DNA of 64,000 nucleotides from Perkinsus olseni (Eukaryota > Perkinsozoa > Perkinsida). The position numbers were made by a program, and so were the translations under genes. The notes beneath the pieces are model-generated. The model searched no databases. It was given only the letters and a program-made list of their open reading frames with translations, and was not told the DNA's origin. This document shows, piece after piece, positions 1 to 12,020 of the stretch (position 1 is its first letter; each line of letters begins with the position of its first letter). The stretch lies in assembly GCA_013115125.1 (NCBI GenBank), contig JABANN010000053.1, positions 31,599 to 95,598 on the forward strand, written 5' to 3'.

Positions 1-3000
1 GTTCCACAGCAACCACCAGTCATCGTCCCCGGGCTTTTTATAACGCGCCTGACTCTATCGACCCTCCTGGTGGTACTCTATGTTCTATTCTCCCTGCAAA
101 GGGTCATACCCGCATCTGTGTTGAGACTATTCACGGTCGGGGTTTATGTTCTCGGCATCTTGGTTACCTCGTTACACACCACCCTATTTCTCGACACGAC
201 CTCTCAAGTTGGCTGTGAATCCGATGATCCGACGTGCGATGCTTCGGAGTTGACCAAGGCGGACCCGCATTCTGCTGCGATGTAGTGATTGGATGGTTAG
301 TTATCAACTATTTAAAGTATTAACTGTTGATACCTGTTGAAGAGCTGTGATCCAGCTTTGCGATTACCGCCTATTGTACGCTTCTGCTCGACACTCAGCT
401 CTTGCCAGGTACAATTCATACGCGACTAGCCTCGAGCTGACGATGTGGACAATGATGGTCAACTTCAATGCTGGACTATTGTTTAAGTATCTCATCTTCA
501 CCAACATCGTCATTATCATCCCAGTAGTCGTGGCGTGGAACTTGAGTGACTCGCTCGGACAAGAACTGGTTTTTGAGGTAAGCCGGGAAATACAGGGCGC
601 CTCGAGAAGATGCGGGTATTTGGCTTAGCGTATGAAATGGTGTGAAACATCGGCTTCGAACAGAATCGGTCTAGTAGAGAGACTGCTTCACCAATTCGGA
701 AGTCTTTCGATTCTTCTGCAATACCGTTGACTCGTTCGGTTGCTCCTTCTCATCATCGTGGTCCACTTGTTTTACTAGTTTACTCGGGTCCGCTATGAGG
801 GTGAGGACAGCCACTGCGTGCTGTGCGAGTTAGCTGAGCTGTAGGGAAGTGGCTCAGCCGTGCGGGAAAGTGATTCTGCAGTTGATAGTTGGCGTGTTAC
901 AGTTGCTTCGAAATTGGCAACCACACGAAATTGGCAACTGCAGGCGCACCAACGTTCACCGCTGGTCGCCCGCCCTGCGACCCAACTTTCGGTCGGAAGA
1001 ATAAACACTCGACGAAATTATTTGGTTGTTTCTGGAACGCCGTTTGAGAGGGCCAGTTTTCAGCTGAAAGCTCTTTTTTCACGAGAATTCTCGAAATCTG
1101 TGAAGGGTAGCACCTGTGCAAAGGTTATATACGCGTTGTGCTTTTCACAGAAACGCGTTGAACAGCTCGCGCATCCTTCACGTCCGAATTCAGGCAAAAT
1201 AGAACATTAACCAAGTTATAAAACATCGCAAGTATCGCGGTTCTCGAGAGATAGTAGCGTAATAGTGCTGCTCGTGACTGCACTACGAGAGGACCATACG
1301 CCTCAGGCGTAGCTGCACGCATATCGCCCGAAGCCGCGTAGGTTACCGGATAGTTCTTTTATGGTGTCCATGCTGTAGATATCCGTGCTGGCTGTTTGTT
1401 TCGCTATCATGGCCATGATCATGGCTCGGGTGAGGGAGTCCTGGCAGAGGAGGATATACCTCACCGCCATTGAATACCGGAGCTGGCAGCAACGTGCTCA
1501 CCTCCTGCTATCGGAATTCATTCCCTCCTCCGTGAGTTCGGGGCTCGGTGATTAAGTCCGGTTTGCAGCGCCGAGAGAGTGACGTCTTCAGGCACTGGAA
1601 GCCTACCTGGCAGATAAATACATCGCGTCTCTGTACAAAAACATGACTCTACTATTCGCCGACATCTGTAACTACACAGCATATGCGGAGAGTACGCCAC
1701 CCGAACGAGTTGTGTCCCTCTTAACCAGCTTGTTCTCGCAATTCGACCATCTCTCGGATGCCTATGCAATATACAAGGTGAAACTTCTCCGGGACCTCGC
1801 TGACGTGTTCTCGGGACTCGTGGCTTATCTTTGTGCGCTTTGGTTCACATATGGTACGTATGGTATCTAAATGAGGAAAGAATATGCCACTAGCCGATTG
1901 AGTGTCTCCCTGAAAACGAGGTGTTTAGAATGAGGCAGGAGTGTCAGAACCGGTCGGATTGATACGTGCTGGGATGCATGCTATCGCAGCGGTGAGGGGT
2001 CTTAGGTGCACACTATCGGAGATGCCTATGTTGCCAGCACAGAACCGAAGGAAGGTGTCGACAAGGTATAGCGGGGGGGGGCTTTACTCCAAATCTTAGC
2101 TTTCGTCGCTCTAGCGATGAGGCCTGCCGTAGACTGACCAATATTCATCGTAGGAGTGTCGATGACTGCGGCACGTGCATTCAGCTTTCCGCACCACATG
2201 GTCAATCGCCTCTGAAGCATATAAGCCTTCATCTCTCGACCAACGCTCCCAGTGTATCTCAACGATGATAGCAGAGAAAAACAGAAGACAAGGCGTAAAA
2301 TGTTGTCAAGTCGATCAGAAGGTCAACCAACCTATGGGTCCGTGTGACAAGTCTTAGCAACAGTATTGGTAGAAGGAACTACCGGAAAACTGACAGCAAG
2401 GCATTTGGTGATCAGACAAAGTTTGCCAGCTAGACTCAGTTGATGACGTGGAAGAACACGCGACCATGCAGCCATGGATCGTCGCACTCGTACGAGGAGT
2501 AGGTTCCGCCTCGTCGGGGGTTAAGCCCGAGAGGGCTTCACTCTAGGTGGAAAAATTTGCGGTACGGGTCGCTACGAGGGCACTTCGTGTTTGCGGCAAT
2601 GAGCGTGCATCGCGATTTCTGAAAGGAGTCGTGAGAACATGGCAGCCCATGCCTTACGCTGCAAGGCAGTATGCTCGCCTAACAGTGAGCTGACGGAGCT
2701 CCTCGTAGCAGAAGCAATACTTGTATCACACGTGGCACCACAGCACCCACGCATTTCCTCACTTTCGAGACTGACTCTGAACTTCTGAGAGGTCACCAGT
2801 CGATTGCAGCTGCCAAGGGGTTTATTCTAGCTGGCGTGATAATGAGATGGCGTTCAATGCGGCGGGGTTTATCAGTCACAGGCTGCGCCTATTAGTCGGC
2901 GCTACAGCTTCCACCATCCAGTCGGAGTGTAATCATTGTGGAGCGACAAACCCAACAGCGTGACTCATGCAATCCCGTGCACTCGCCGTTGGTGTTTATC

Positions 3001-3435
3001 ACCTTGCCTGGTGAGAACTATCCGGGAGACCAAGTGCACTGTCCATGTCAATTGGAAATATGTGGCAGCTACCGTCTCATCGGTCTCAGTTTCCAGCCGG
3101 GGCAGGCTATTTTCAGGAGCAACACAGATCGGCAGGTACAATCAGCGGAGCGGATGGTAGCGTTCGCGCAGGCCATGGTGAAGGCTCTCCGTGCAGTGCG
3201 TGAAGAAATGTCAGCACCCGAGCTGGAGATGCGGATCGGCTTGCATTTCGGGAAGTTCGTTGGCGGGGTCGTTGGTGAGTTCCACACCCTTCTGCATTGG
3301 AGCTCCATTCTGATGTGTACTTACAGCCACAACGAAGATCAACTATGACATCTTCGGAGTCGACGTGACCATAGCCAACCAAGTCGAGGCGGCTGGTATA
3401 CCTGGCAAGATAGTCGCATCCGATACTCTGCGAGG
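1..3435 (+). CDS. Class III nucleotidyl cyclase (adenylate/guanylate), membrane-anchored, 5'-truncated by window
   Basis: Would make cAMP or cGMP from the nucleoside triphosphate at a membrane. Seen: hydrophobic segments at about 20-200 and in an exon at 400-577, then a membrane helix plus linker exon (1379-1531). Catalytic exons follow: 1592-1777 with the metal-binding motif FADICNYT, 2006-2065 (joined reading IYKV-HTIGDAY), 3136-3274 with MRIGLHFG, and 3327-3435 with YDIFGVDVTIANQ. These are the expected blocks, in order, of a class III cyclase homology domain, and exon phases agree across the joins. The gap 2066-3135 is a long intron or an insertion. The 5' end is outside the window and the 3' end is unclear: homologous sequence continues to about 3890 but I cannot give a clean stop. 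The membrane part could be a 6-TM module or the tail of a fused transporter, as in apicomplexan cyclases. Whether it uses ATP or GTP is not decidable here. Confidence 0.72.
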
Positions 3436-5212
3436 GTAGGCCAAGTTAGCGATTTTCACCGCGAGAGCTCTCAAAGTGCGGAGTATCCGACATCACGCAG
3501 CTGAGTTGTCTGACAGCACATTGTTGCTGAGACCGTGGGCAGTGCTCGTAGCGCACCGCTCCTCGCTAACTACAGAAACTGCAGCGTCCAGTGCTCACCC
3601 GGTCTGCTTTCGAGGTACCTGAATCATAACTTTCCCGGTCAATACAGATTTCGATTCCGTACAGCTACAGTATAGAGATACTGCTCCCCGACCGTTGGTC
3701 AGGTGAGTTCCGTTGAATTGTCGAAATATCGAGCCCTGTTCTCTCCCGGCTTTGTGGGGGGTATTCTGTTCCTCGCTTTTCCAGATGACGAGAATCCGAC
3801 ATACAGCCGTGGAGGTGTTGTCACCCGACAGTTGAAAGTTTATGAAATATCCGCCAATAAATTCCACTACGCAGACTTCGAGACCGCTTGAGTCCTATCA
3901 TCTCCGGTTTGCAGGGCATGTTATGCACGATTTGAACCTACGTACGGTGATCAATGTATCTCTAGTCTATGATGTTGACTTGAGGTACCTGATCATACGT
4001 GAGACGTCCTCCTCGCCATGGCCAGGGCCTTGATGGCTTCCATCAGCCCTGTGGAGGGTTGTTGGCTTGTATCAAAAACTGCTAAGCTCTCTGCAGTCGT
4101 TCACTAGGGGAAAGGCGAAATGAGCTCGATTAGTCTGATTTACTAGGTCCAGCAGTCAATCGTGAGGTCTCAGTTGGCCGTGGGGCCACTTGCTCACAGC
4201 CGAGCACGCTCGAGGGGGATTGCCGAACAGCTGTTGACTTGTTGAACGGTCGAGGTTGAATAGCGAGGGTTGAGACACTCAGCCACAGGATTGCTTATAA
4301 CGCTGCGTAGGAATGTCTTCTACTTTCGAATCTTCGACGATCTGGGTAGCTGCCGGCTGCGTCAGTGCTCTAGTTTCGGGCTGACTAAAAGCGGTGCTCT
4401 CTCATGCTCGATCTTCTGGCACGATCGGAAACGTTTGACAGTCAATCATGCCTCCAGCGTCATTTTTTATATCGATACGCGAAGTGTGTCGTGCTGAAAT
4501 CTCCTCTATTCGTCCGTGCAACATGCTCGCAGGAGCAGATCCCTGGGACGTAACGTGGAAGTCTCGCCGGAATGGACTCGCGTGCGCAAGCTCTTCCGAG
4601 GCGTGACAAGCTCCGCTCCGGAACTCCTAGTGGTCTGCACCACCTGGTCGAAAGATCTTGACCCGCCCTCCCACCCACTCAGGGGGTATTCTGTAAAATA
4701 TCTTCCCTATTTCCCAGCTAGGCGATCCGTTGGCTCTAGCACCTTCCCGATGTTTCTAGCAGTTCTGACGGATACCTAGCGGGGGTTGTAAGAGAATCTT
4801 TTAAAGAGATTCTCAGTTGTCGCCGATCCGTGGCCCAAATCGCTCAGCTCGCACGCCTTCCATTGTTAGGAGAACGAGAGATCTTTCCTTGTTATGGCGA
4901 GCTCAGCAGCTGATCACTCAGCAAGTAGGAAAGATGATGGTATACCTAACGCCCCCCAGATAGATCGAGATTCCTGCTCGTCGTCCGGGCCCCTCGCATC
5001 CGTCACGAACCAACTGAACGCCATCTCTGATAGCCTTGCCTCACCTGGTGGTGCCTCAATTCAATTCTCTTGGTTAACTGTTTGTCACTTGTGACTGTTG
5101 ATCGCATGGGCGGTTCCTCGCCGTCACCGGCCGTCTCATCACCTGCTGGAGTCGGATGGGGAGTTATGAGTGACTCTTCTTCTGATTCCCTGAGATACTC
5201 GTATGAATCGGT
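3436..5212. other. Stretch after cyclase exons; start of duplicated downstream block
   Basis: About 3600-3890 resembles 5590-5880, for example the frames reading GVVTRQLKVYEI and GVVSKQLNVCEI, so this block was part of the unit that was duplicated. From 3900 to 5212 I see only short open frames without splice or family support. Confidence 0.4.
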
Positions 5213-5880
5213 AGGTTCAATCAGCTGAAAGGATGGTAGCATTTGCGTAGGCTATGATCGAAGCCCTCCGTGCCGTTCGAGAGGAAATGTCAGCACCCGA
5301 GCTGGAAATGCGGATCGGCTTGCACTTTGGGGAGTTCGTTGGCGGGGTCAGTGGTGAGTTCTGAGCACCGTCGTATGGGAGATCCTTCGTGATGTATCTC
5401 CACTGCAGCCACAACGAAGATCAACTATGACATCTTCGGAGTTGACGTGACCATAGCCAACCAAGTCGAGGCGGCTGGTATACCTGGCAAGATAGTCGCA
5501 TCCGATTCTCTGCGAGGGTAGGAGAAGTATAGCCGCCGAATCCAGCTGAAACAGCGGTGACTGAGGATTCCGCAGTGAGAAAGCCGGGCTATTGCTTAGT
5601 TGCTCTCCAGGTATCTGTCTCATCATTTCCCGGGAAATACAAATTCTGTTCCCACACAGCAATCAGGATAATTGTCCCCGACGACTCACGTGAGTCCAGT
5701 CCGAAAGCCGCATAATCGAGCTCGGCAGCTTCGAGAGTGACGTTTTGTCGACGTAGCGGGTTTCTCAGAGACTCAGCGCCGTTCAGAGTCATTCGGCCAC
5801 CAAGGTGTCGTCTCCAAACAGTTGAACGTCTGCGAGATATTGGGGGTAGTCTTAGGAGATGATATGACTCCAATCGTCCT
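5213..5880 (+). pseudogene. Decayed tandem copy of the cyclase 3' exons
   Basis: Two blocks repeat the last two cyclase exons nearly word for word: about 5213-5353 (RMVAFA..AMIEALRAVREEMS, MRIGLHFGEFVGG) and 5409-5517 (TTKINYDIFGVDVTIANQ, ending SDSLRG). Their splice sites (gtgagt donor, ctgcag acceptor) match the first copy. A TAG at 5248-5250 replaces the CAG of the first copy and interrupts the first block, so this copy looks inactive unless that exon is skipped. Similarity continues weakly to about 5880. No N-terminal half of the catalytic domain is repeated here, so it is a partial duplication of the 3' part only. Confidence 0.7.
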
Positions 5881-8349
5881 TAGATTATGCGGAGTCCGCA
5901 CAGCAGACATCTCTTGCATGGGATAGTATAACGATGATGCACTTCTCTTAAAGGTGGTCTATTGGTATTGATACAGTTGGGGCGGGCGGCCTGGCATTGG
6001 GTCCACGGCAGACTCTTTAATATGGTCCTTCTCTGTTTTTCCCTACCAGATTTCGAATAGTGAGTGAGGCATTGGCCCAACACTGTTAGAGCCGCTTCTA
6101 AAGTGGGGCAAGACTCTGAACTTTGCAGGCAGAGTGTGCCTAGCAGGCTTCTCCGTGTTGGATGCCTTTTGCACAGTCCTTGCATCGGCAAGGACTGAGA
6201 CTTTCTCTCCACGACGGCTGCACCGTGCCTCAAACAGTAACAAACTATAGCTAAAGCACAATAATTCTGTCAGGGTATGGAATGCCGGCTATTACACAGC
6301 ACCCTTGTTCGCTACTGCATCCACCTTGGGGAAGATGTCGTCCTCTCCCCTGGTACGGTACCAGTGGTACTACGCCCGAGTATGCTGTTAAAAGAGTGAG
6401 AAATGTCAATTCCAAGTTGGAATTAATGAAGTGGCGTGACGCCTGCCGTGTGAGCTGAGCATGTTCGGATAAATAACAGCTGGATTCGACTTTTCCAGAC
6501 ACAAATTTTCGAGTTGATTGTGGGGCGAGGCGTAGGTGGCGCGCCAATTTGTCCACAACTGGACTTGACGTGGAGTGTGTTAAGGCCGGAGCCGCATCCG
6601 TATCTCACTGTGAGAAGTTATAAGTGTGCATATCACCAAAGATTCGAACCCTCGACCTTCATTGGGCGAGACCACCGTCTCAACTACTACACTATACTGC
6701 CTACTGAAAAATGTAATTGGCATTCTGTGACGCCCACAGTGGGCGGTCTACTACAACCCATCGTGATTTCACATTTTGCTGAACGACATTACATCCCTGG
6801 GCGTAAAACCCACGATCGACATCCTTGTAACGAATCACCGTATCCACTTGACCAAAATTCCACTTTAAGCAGAAGTCTTCATGAGGGGGCTGCATCGTGA
6901 GGTTTTCACAGTCGCGCCTGGGAAACTCCCAATTGAATGTCGAATACTCTACCAACTCGTCAACTTTCACCACTCGAAGTACTATGCTCAAGTGCCCACA
7001 CTGTCTCATAAGTGTCACTCGTGTCACTCGAACACTGGCTCTGCAGAAGTTAGCTTCGCTCGAAAAAGTCACCTTCCCTAGGTGAATGGAACGGTATATG
7101 ACAAGAAACTTAGCGTATAGGCAGGCGTACTCCGGGAGTGTTTCCCGGCCTAGACGGGTAACGCGCAGGAGCTGTCCAGTCGGTCAGAGACGCTGCTTTA
7201 CATGCTTAAGATCGGAAGATCTATGCTGACGCTTGTTGTTTTCGTGCGCGATCCGATACATGAGGGCTTCAAGATGAAGCGTCAAGAGTGATTCTCCTTC
7301 ATGATGAAGCAGAATTACTCTTGGGCCGAAAAAACGAGAGATGGAGCTTCGTGGCACCAAGGGATAATACAATGCACTCCTCATTATTTTCACGTACGCG
7401 GGATATCGCCGTAGATCGCCAAATTTAGTGTATCCTCTCTTCTAACTTCACGAGTTGGCATCTCGATCGACCGCAGTTTCGAGACCCCGAGTGGGAGCCC
7501 ATGGTGAAAACGCAACAGACTACGAAGTGGAGACATCGTTCCCAATGCCATGTGGAGCAACCTTCATTATTCGGACATGGTCAGATCTATCGCCACCATC
7601 GACGCTGGTCCCTCGGCCTACATGACCAACTTTACGTCGATTCAACCATGCGGCACCCAGCTACGCACCGAAGCACTCGCCGTTATCCTCTCGACGGCCG
7701 ATAGTCCCTCGCGGAGTACACGAAGGGCGATCTGCTTATTAGTCATGTGCCTTCCCACAGCGTTTGATGTGAGCATGAGCATAACGTCGACACCTATGTG
7801 AGCCACACTCGGTCGCACGAACGCTGGGGGAACCTCTGCTGACCTGGGCGTAGTTGATATCCCTGCACTGCATTACTTCTGTGATCTTTACTCAAACATG
7901 TGACCTATTACGCATAAAAAGCAGGCTCAAAGGGTGGTTCACAACCTCCGTGAGAGCGAGGAATACGGTACTGCCACACGAGGTCGATATGATGCCGTCA
8001 TTTGGGCAGTGTCTTCTACCCCTTATCAGCAGCATGGTCATGCGCAGGGCAGCTTGAAGACCTTACAGCGAAAGCTCCTTCTTCTGGTGATCCTTTCCGG
8101 TACGCGAGCACTGGCCTGGCAGATCCCACATGGCCTACGAACATCCACCTCTCAGAGGAGCTGGAGGCCTCCTCAGCCATACCGTAAAGCAAGAGTACGA
8201 GCGTAAGGCTCATATCTAGAGGAGAAGACTATCGGACAAAGTAAAGGCACGTCAACTACTTCTGCAATCCTCTGCGGCAGCCAATGCTTCCTGAAGTATA
8301 TCTTCTGGTGACTCACGCAGAGAGGTGGCGGGCTCGGAATTGAGGGAAC
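5881..8349. other. Long stretch without a supported gene
   Basis: Short open frames occur, the best on the plus strand around 7440-7800 and 7990-8190, but none shows a family motif or a convincing exon chain. A tRNA-like internal promoter pattern on the minus strand at about 6640-6705 is listed separately. Confidence 0.4.
6640..6705 (-). repeat. tRNA-like remnant (possible SINE head)
   Basis: On the minus strand an A-box-like string TAGTGTAGTAGTTGAG is followed about 30 bases later by a B-box-like GGGTTCGAATCT. The flanking 7-mers do not pair as an acceptor stem and the T stem is poor, so it is not a working tRNA. A tRNA-derived short interspersed element is the simplest reading. Confidence 0.35.
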
Positions 8350-9340
8350 CTAAAGGAGACGGCGAGGATGCTCCGCTTGTCGGTTGGACCTCCGTCTGAG
8401 TGAGGCGGTATCTCGGCAGCATCCCTCGCTGGAGCTACAAGCGTGCTCAACTATGTTCGTCCAAATCGGGCAATGCTTGAATTGGCTTCTCCGATTCCGA
8501 CCGATGATCTTGCTCATAGCCAACTGAGTGTCCAAACTTTTCGGTCCTCCTTCTAGCAGCCCGAGAAGAAGTGTATCATCTCTCGAGGGGCTCCGGCAAA
8601 CGAACACAGGGGCGCGGTCGGGTGTTGGGCAAGATACCGCGATGCCGAGTCTGAGGTAGCAGGCCTTGGGCTGTCGAGACCGAATGCCCCGTCGAGACCT
8701 TTGGAGCCACTCATCCGAATGGTTCAAGTCGACCAGCACAAGGCCTGGTTCTTCCCCCGCTACGCTCGACGCTCCCGCCTCGCCTGAGAAGCTCGCTGTA
8801 GTCGAGGCCAGGAGATTCTCCGCATTCTCAACCTGCATAGACGTTTGCGCATGAAAGAGGCCTATGTTGTATACGAAGACGAAGCCTCGCCTACCAGCCC
8901 TACTGACAGCGAGAGCGCTGCTACGAGGAACAAGCTATCTCACCTGTTGCATGAGCATCTGATGGACATCCTGCCCTTCTGCTCCAAGCTCATCAATGAC
9001 CCTCGTCGCCAAGGAGCGGGACCTGGCCTAGAGGGGCCAACGCGTCGTCCTGCGAGAAGGCGGTGAGCCCTCACTCTCTGCGCAAGATTAGCGTCCTCGA
9101 GCTGCTGTATTCTGTGGCGCGCTGAGCGGACCTCCTTTTCGAGCAACAGACTCCGTGACTTCATATGACGAAGCTCCTCTCGGCACGACATCTAAGAAGT
9201 GTCATTGTCGACCACGCTGTGGTCACCACAGGCCCCAAGGCAGACCGCCAGCCACTCATCCCCACCAGCTCCTTCGAGAGCCGTTCATTCCGAGCTTTGA
9301 GGTCGGCGATCTGCTTCTGTTGGTTTAGAGAAGCCCTCAC
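8350..9340 (-). CDS. Coiled-coil protein, multi-exon, partial model
   Basis: A chain of minus-strand exons joins in frame: about 9266-9340 (QIADLKARNERLSKEL), 9075-9191 (EELRHMKSRSLLLEKEVR, RHRIQQLEDANLAQR), 8944-9027 (28 codons, RVIDELGAEGQDVHQML), 8699-8832 (VENAENLLASTTASF) and 8650 down to about 8430. The introns are about 74, 47, 111 and 48 bp with GT-AG ends. The 47-bp intron (9028-9074) and the phase of each join are the best support. The product is a long amphipathic helix followed by an acidic, Ser-rich tail. The 5' exons beyond 9340 and the true stop are not resolved; the open frame closes at 8350. No family recognised. Confidence 0.5.
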
Positions 9341-12020
9341 AGTGGCTCCAACGGGCGCTGATTGAGAATAAGCAATATGAGCTTTGGATAAGTTATGGAT
9401 AACGAGGCATGGCTGATCACAACTTGTGATTCACAAGATACATGTGACGAACGGTGTGGGAGGTGGAGGATATTGCGTTCCGCGATGGCAGTGGGGCCAC
9501 TGGCCAGTCTTGAGAACCCGCACTGCATAAGGAATACCTCGATTGTCGACTCTAGGAGATCGGTTCCTGCTGCTGCTGGACATGCCGAGATTCGACGGTG
9601 ACGGTGACGGGCCGCGGCTGTTGCTTCCTGAAACTCGCGAAGGAGCCGTTCGGTTGGCAACGATCGAGCTGAAAAATGGCCCAATTCGCTATACCACAAC
9701 TTGAACTGCGCGCAGTCAGCAACGAACTCGGCAAGCCAAATCGAGAAGAAGCTACCTATCATTCTCTTCTTCGTTGCAATGAGAATCTCGAGAGGATGCC
9801 CGTTGAACTGCAGATCTGGCGCTGTGTTCTGCCATACGACGTACGCGCCGTGCCTACAGCATTAATAATCGAACTCTCTATTAGAGAGTCTCTAAATTAA
9901 CTGAGACATCGTTGAAGACACGAATCGGCTCACCAGCTCCTCGTCCATTGATGGAGGTCTCACGATTCGACTCTTTGGCTTTTGAGTTGACCGGGCCGCC
10001 TTTTCGACCTGTCAAGGATTCCAGGCGATCCAATAGCGACGGAAATAGGAGCAATGGGCAGATGACAGAGCAGACAACGGTCTCTAGCGGTTGTAATAGT
10101 CGGGACTCGGCCCACCTGCGAGCCTGATAACTCCGGCTCCGTTCTGGCGCCGGCCTTCTCGCGGCCGTCAGGAGCCAGCAGGGGTTGGCTCACCTAAGTG
10201 TGAGGTCTACAGCGTCGACAAGACCCACCGAGTAATGTAATCTCACCTGCCTGAATACCACGGGTTGAACCCCCAGCCTTATTGGTGGCGGAGTGAAGGA
10301 GCGGATGGTACTTGATCCAGCATGAAATAGCTGCTGAGCATCGTTGGTGAGCCTGATGCCTGTGGGGGTGAGGCTCCTCACACTCGCCCTGATGCAGGGA
10401 CGGATGGAGGCCACTGCTCATGCAAGAGGAAACCCTCGCAAGTCAGTCTTCCCTGCTGACCCCGTTGACGAACGGGAACGCGCCCGCACTCACCCGATAG
10501 TGGGCTGTTGCAGTTGAGGGAGAGGCTGTGGGCCCGGGAAGGAGGGTGGCCGAGGCACGTACGAGGCTTCACTCAGATGCTGTGTAGCCTGCAGCTGTAA
10601 CGTTGGGAACATCCTAGCGTAAAATTAAAACTAGATCAGGAAGCCTAAGGGTATGCCGCAATGAGTAACCAGCCTTAATTCGGATCCAGGAGTGAGACAA
10701 TTTGTCTCAGACAAACCATTCGTACTGGACGGAACAAGAGGCCGCGAAGCAGCTTGGCATATACTTGATTGATCAGGGTCCGCTAGGTGCATCAAGATCG
10801 TACTGAATCAGCAGTGCTGGACATCCCCAAGCAAAATCAGGAAACGGTTGACGCCACTCGACTGCGACTCAACTTCGCGACATCGTCAGCTGGACATCGT
10901 TTATCATTCTGTTATCTTCCATCACTCGAGTAGCGTGGTTCTCCGATCCAATACACAACTGGGAGTTGCCCTTCAAGGAGGCTGAGTTGAGGTCTCACTA
11001 GCGAACGTGAAGCCCGATAGACATTTCAAACGTACGCTGCTGAGAGAGAAATTGAGCTAGCTTATGCTGCAGTCACGCAAGGCTCTATGCTGTAGTACGC
11101 GAAAGTGCGTATCAAGAGCATGGCTCCAGCGAGACCTGCGGACCACGGCCACCAGCCAGGCCGGCTCCGATCGTCAGTAAGCCGGGCGAGTAAAGCCTCT
11201 ATTGATGACCCGTGCCATCCTCCTCGGAATGGGACCTTGCCTCACAGCCATGACATTGAAACAATACCATCGCCCACTCCCTGACACAGATACTAAGTCT
11301 CAGGTTACAACGATAGTAGCAGGCGCACAAGAGAAGGACTGTAAGACATTACGATAACCCGTAGCTTAGCGAAGAAATCTGTCAGAGGGGATAAGAGCAT
11401 ACTGACAACGCTGTTCTTCTGTGTTCGGAAGCAATTAATCGCTGTACAGCGCGAGACATGAGGATCGCGAGTTGTTACGGCCAAGACATCCTACTAACCA
11501 TTGTAATCAGCGGCAATCGTGCCCCCACCACTTTAACACGAGCTCTTCTCATGCGGCGACGGCGCCGTGTTACGCGCTCGGTTCGAGTATTCCAACGCGT
11601 TATCTCACTTCCAACACTCAAGTATTGCGATGCGCTGATGCTCCACCATGTTGCGTCGCCATAATAGTCTCCGTTCGCCACGAGCTCTTGCGTGGCGTCA
11701 TACTCGGACATAGCGGACGGAATGGACTTCAGCAAGATGACCTCACTCGGCCGGATAGGTGGCGAGCCTTGCTTTTCAGGCACGTACGAATCGCCCAAAA
11801 AAGGCGGGCTCTCTTGACTGCGCACGAGTAGGCATTTCCGTTGGAGACATCGTTGAAGGCGAAGCTACTAGTAACAGCCCCCTGGCTTCGGAAAGCTGAG
11901 AGCTGACATTTCGTTACTTCTAGGGGCCTTGTTCTTCTTCTCGTCTCCTCCTAGGAAGCAGCTCCTTGCTCTAATTCCGCAGTTGTTCTTCTTGCTGTAC
12001 CCGGCAGCTCTCTTTCCGAA
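9341..12020. other. Stretch with no secure gene; possible minus-strand exon at 11475-11825
   Basis: 9340-11450 has only short unsupported frames; 10570-11450 has no open frame of note. The minus-strand frame 11475-11825 has protein-like composition (PFLGDSYVPEKQGSPPIRP, ATQELVANGDYYGDATWW) and may be an exon of an unknown gene, but I cannot link it to neighbours. Confidence 0.3.
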
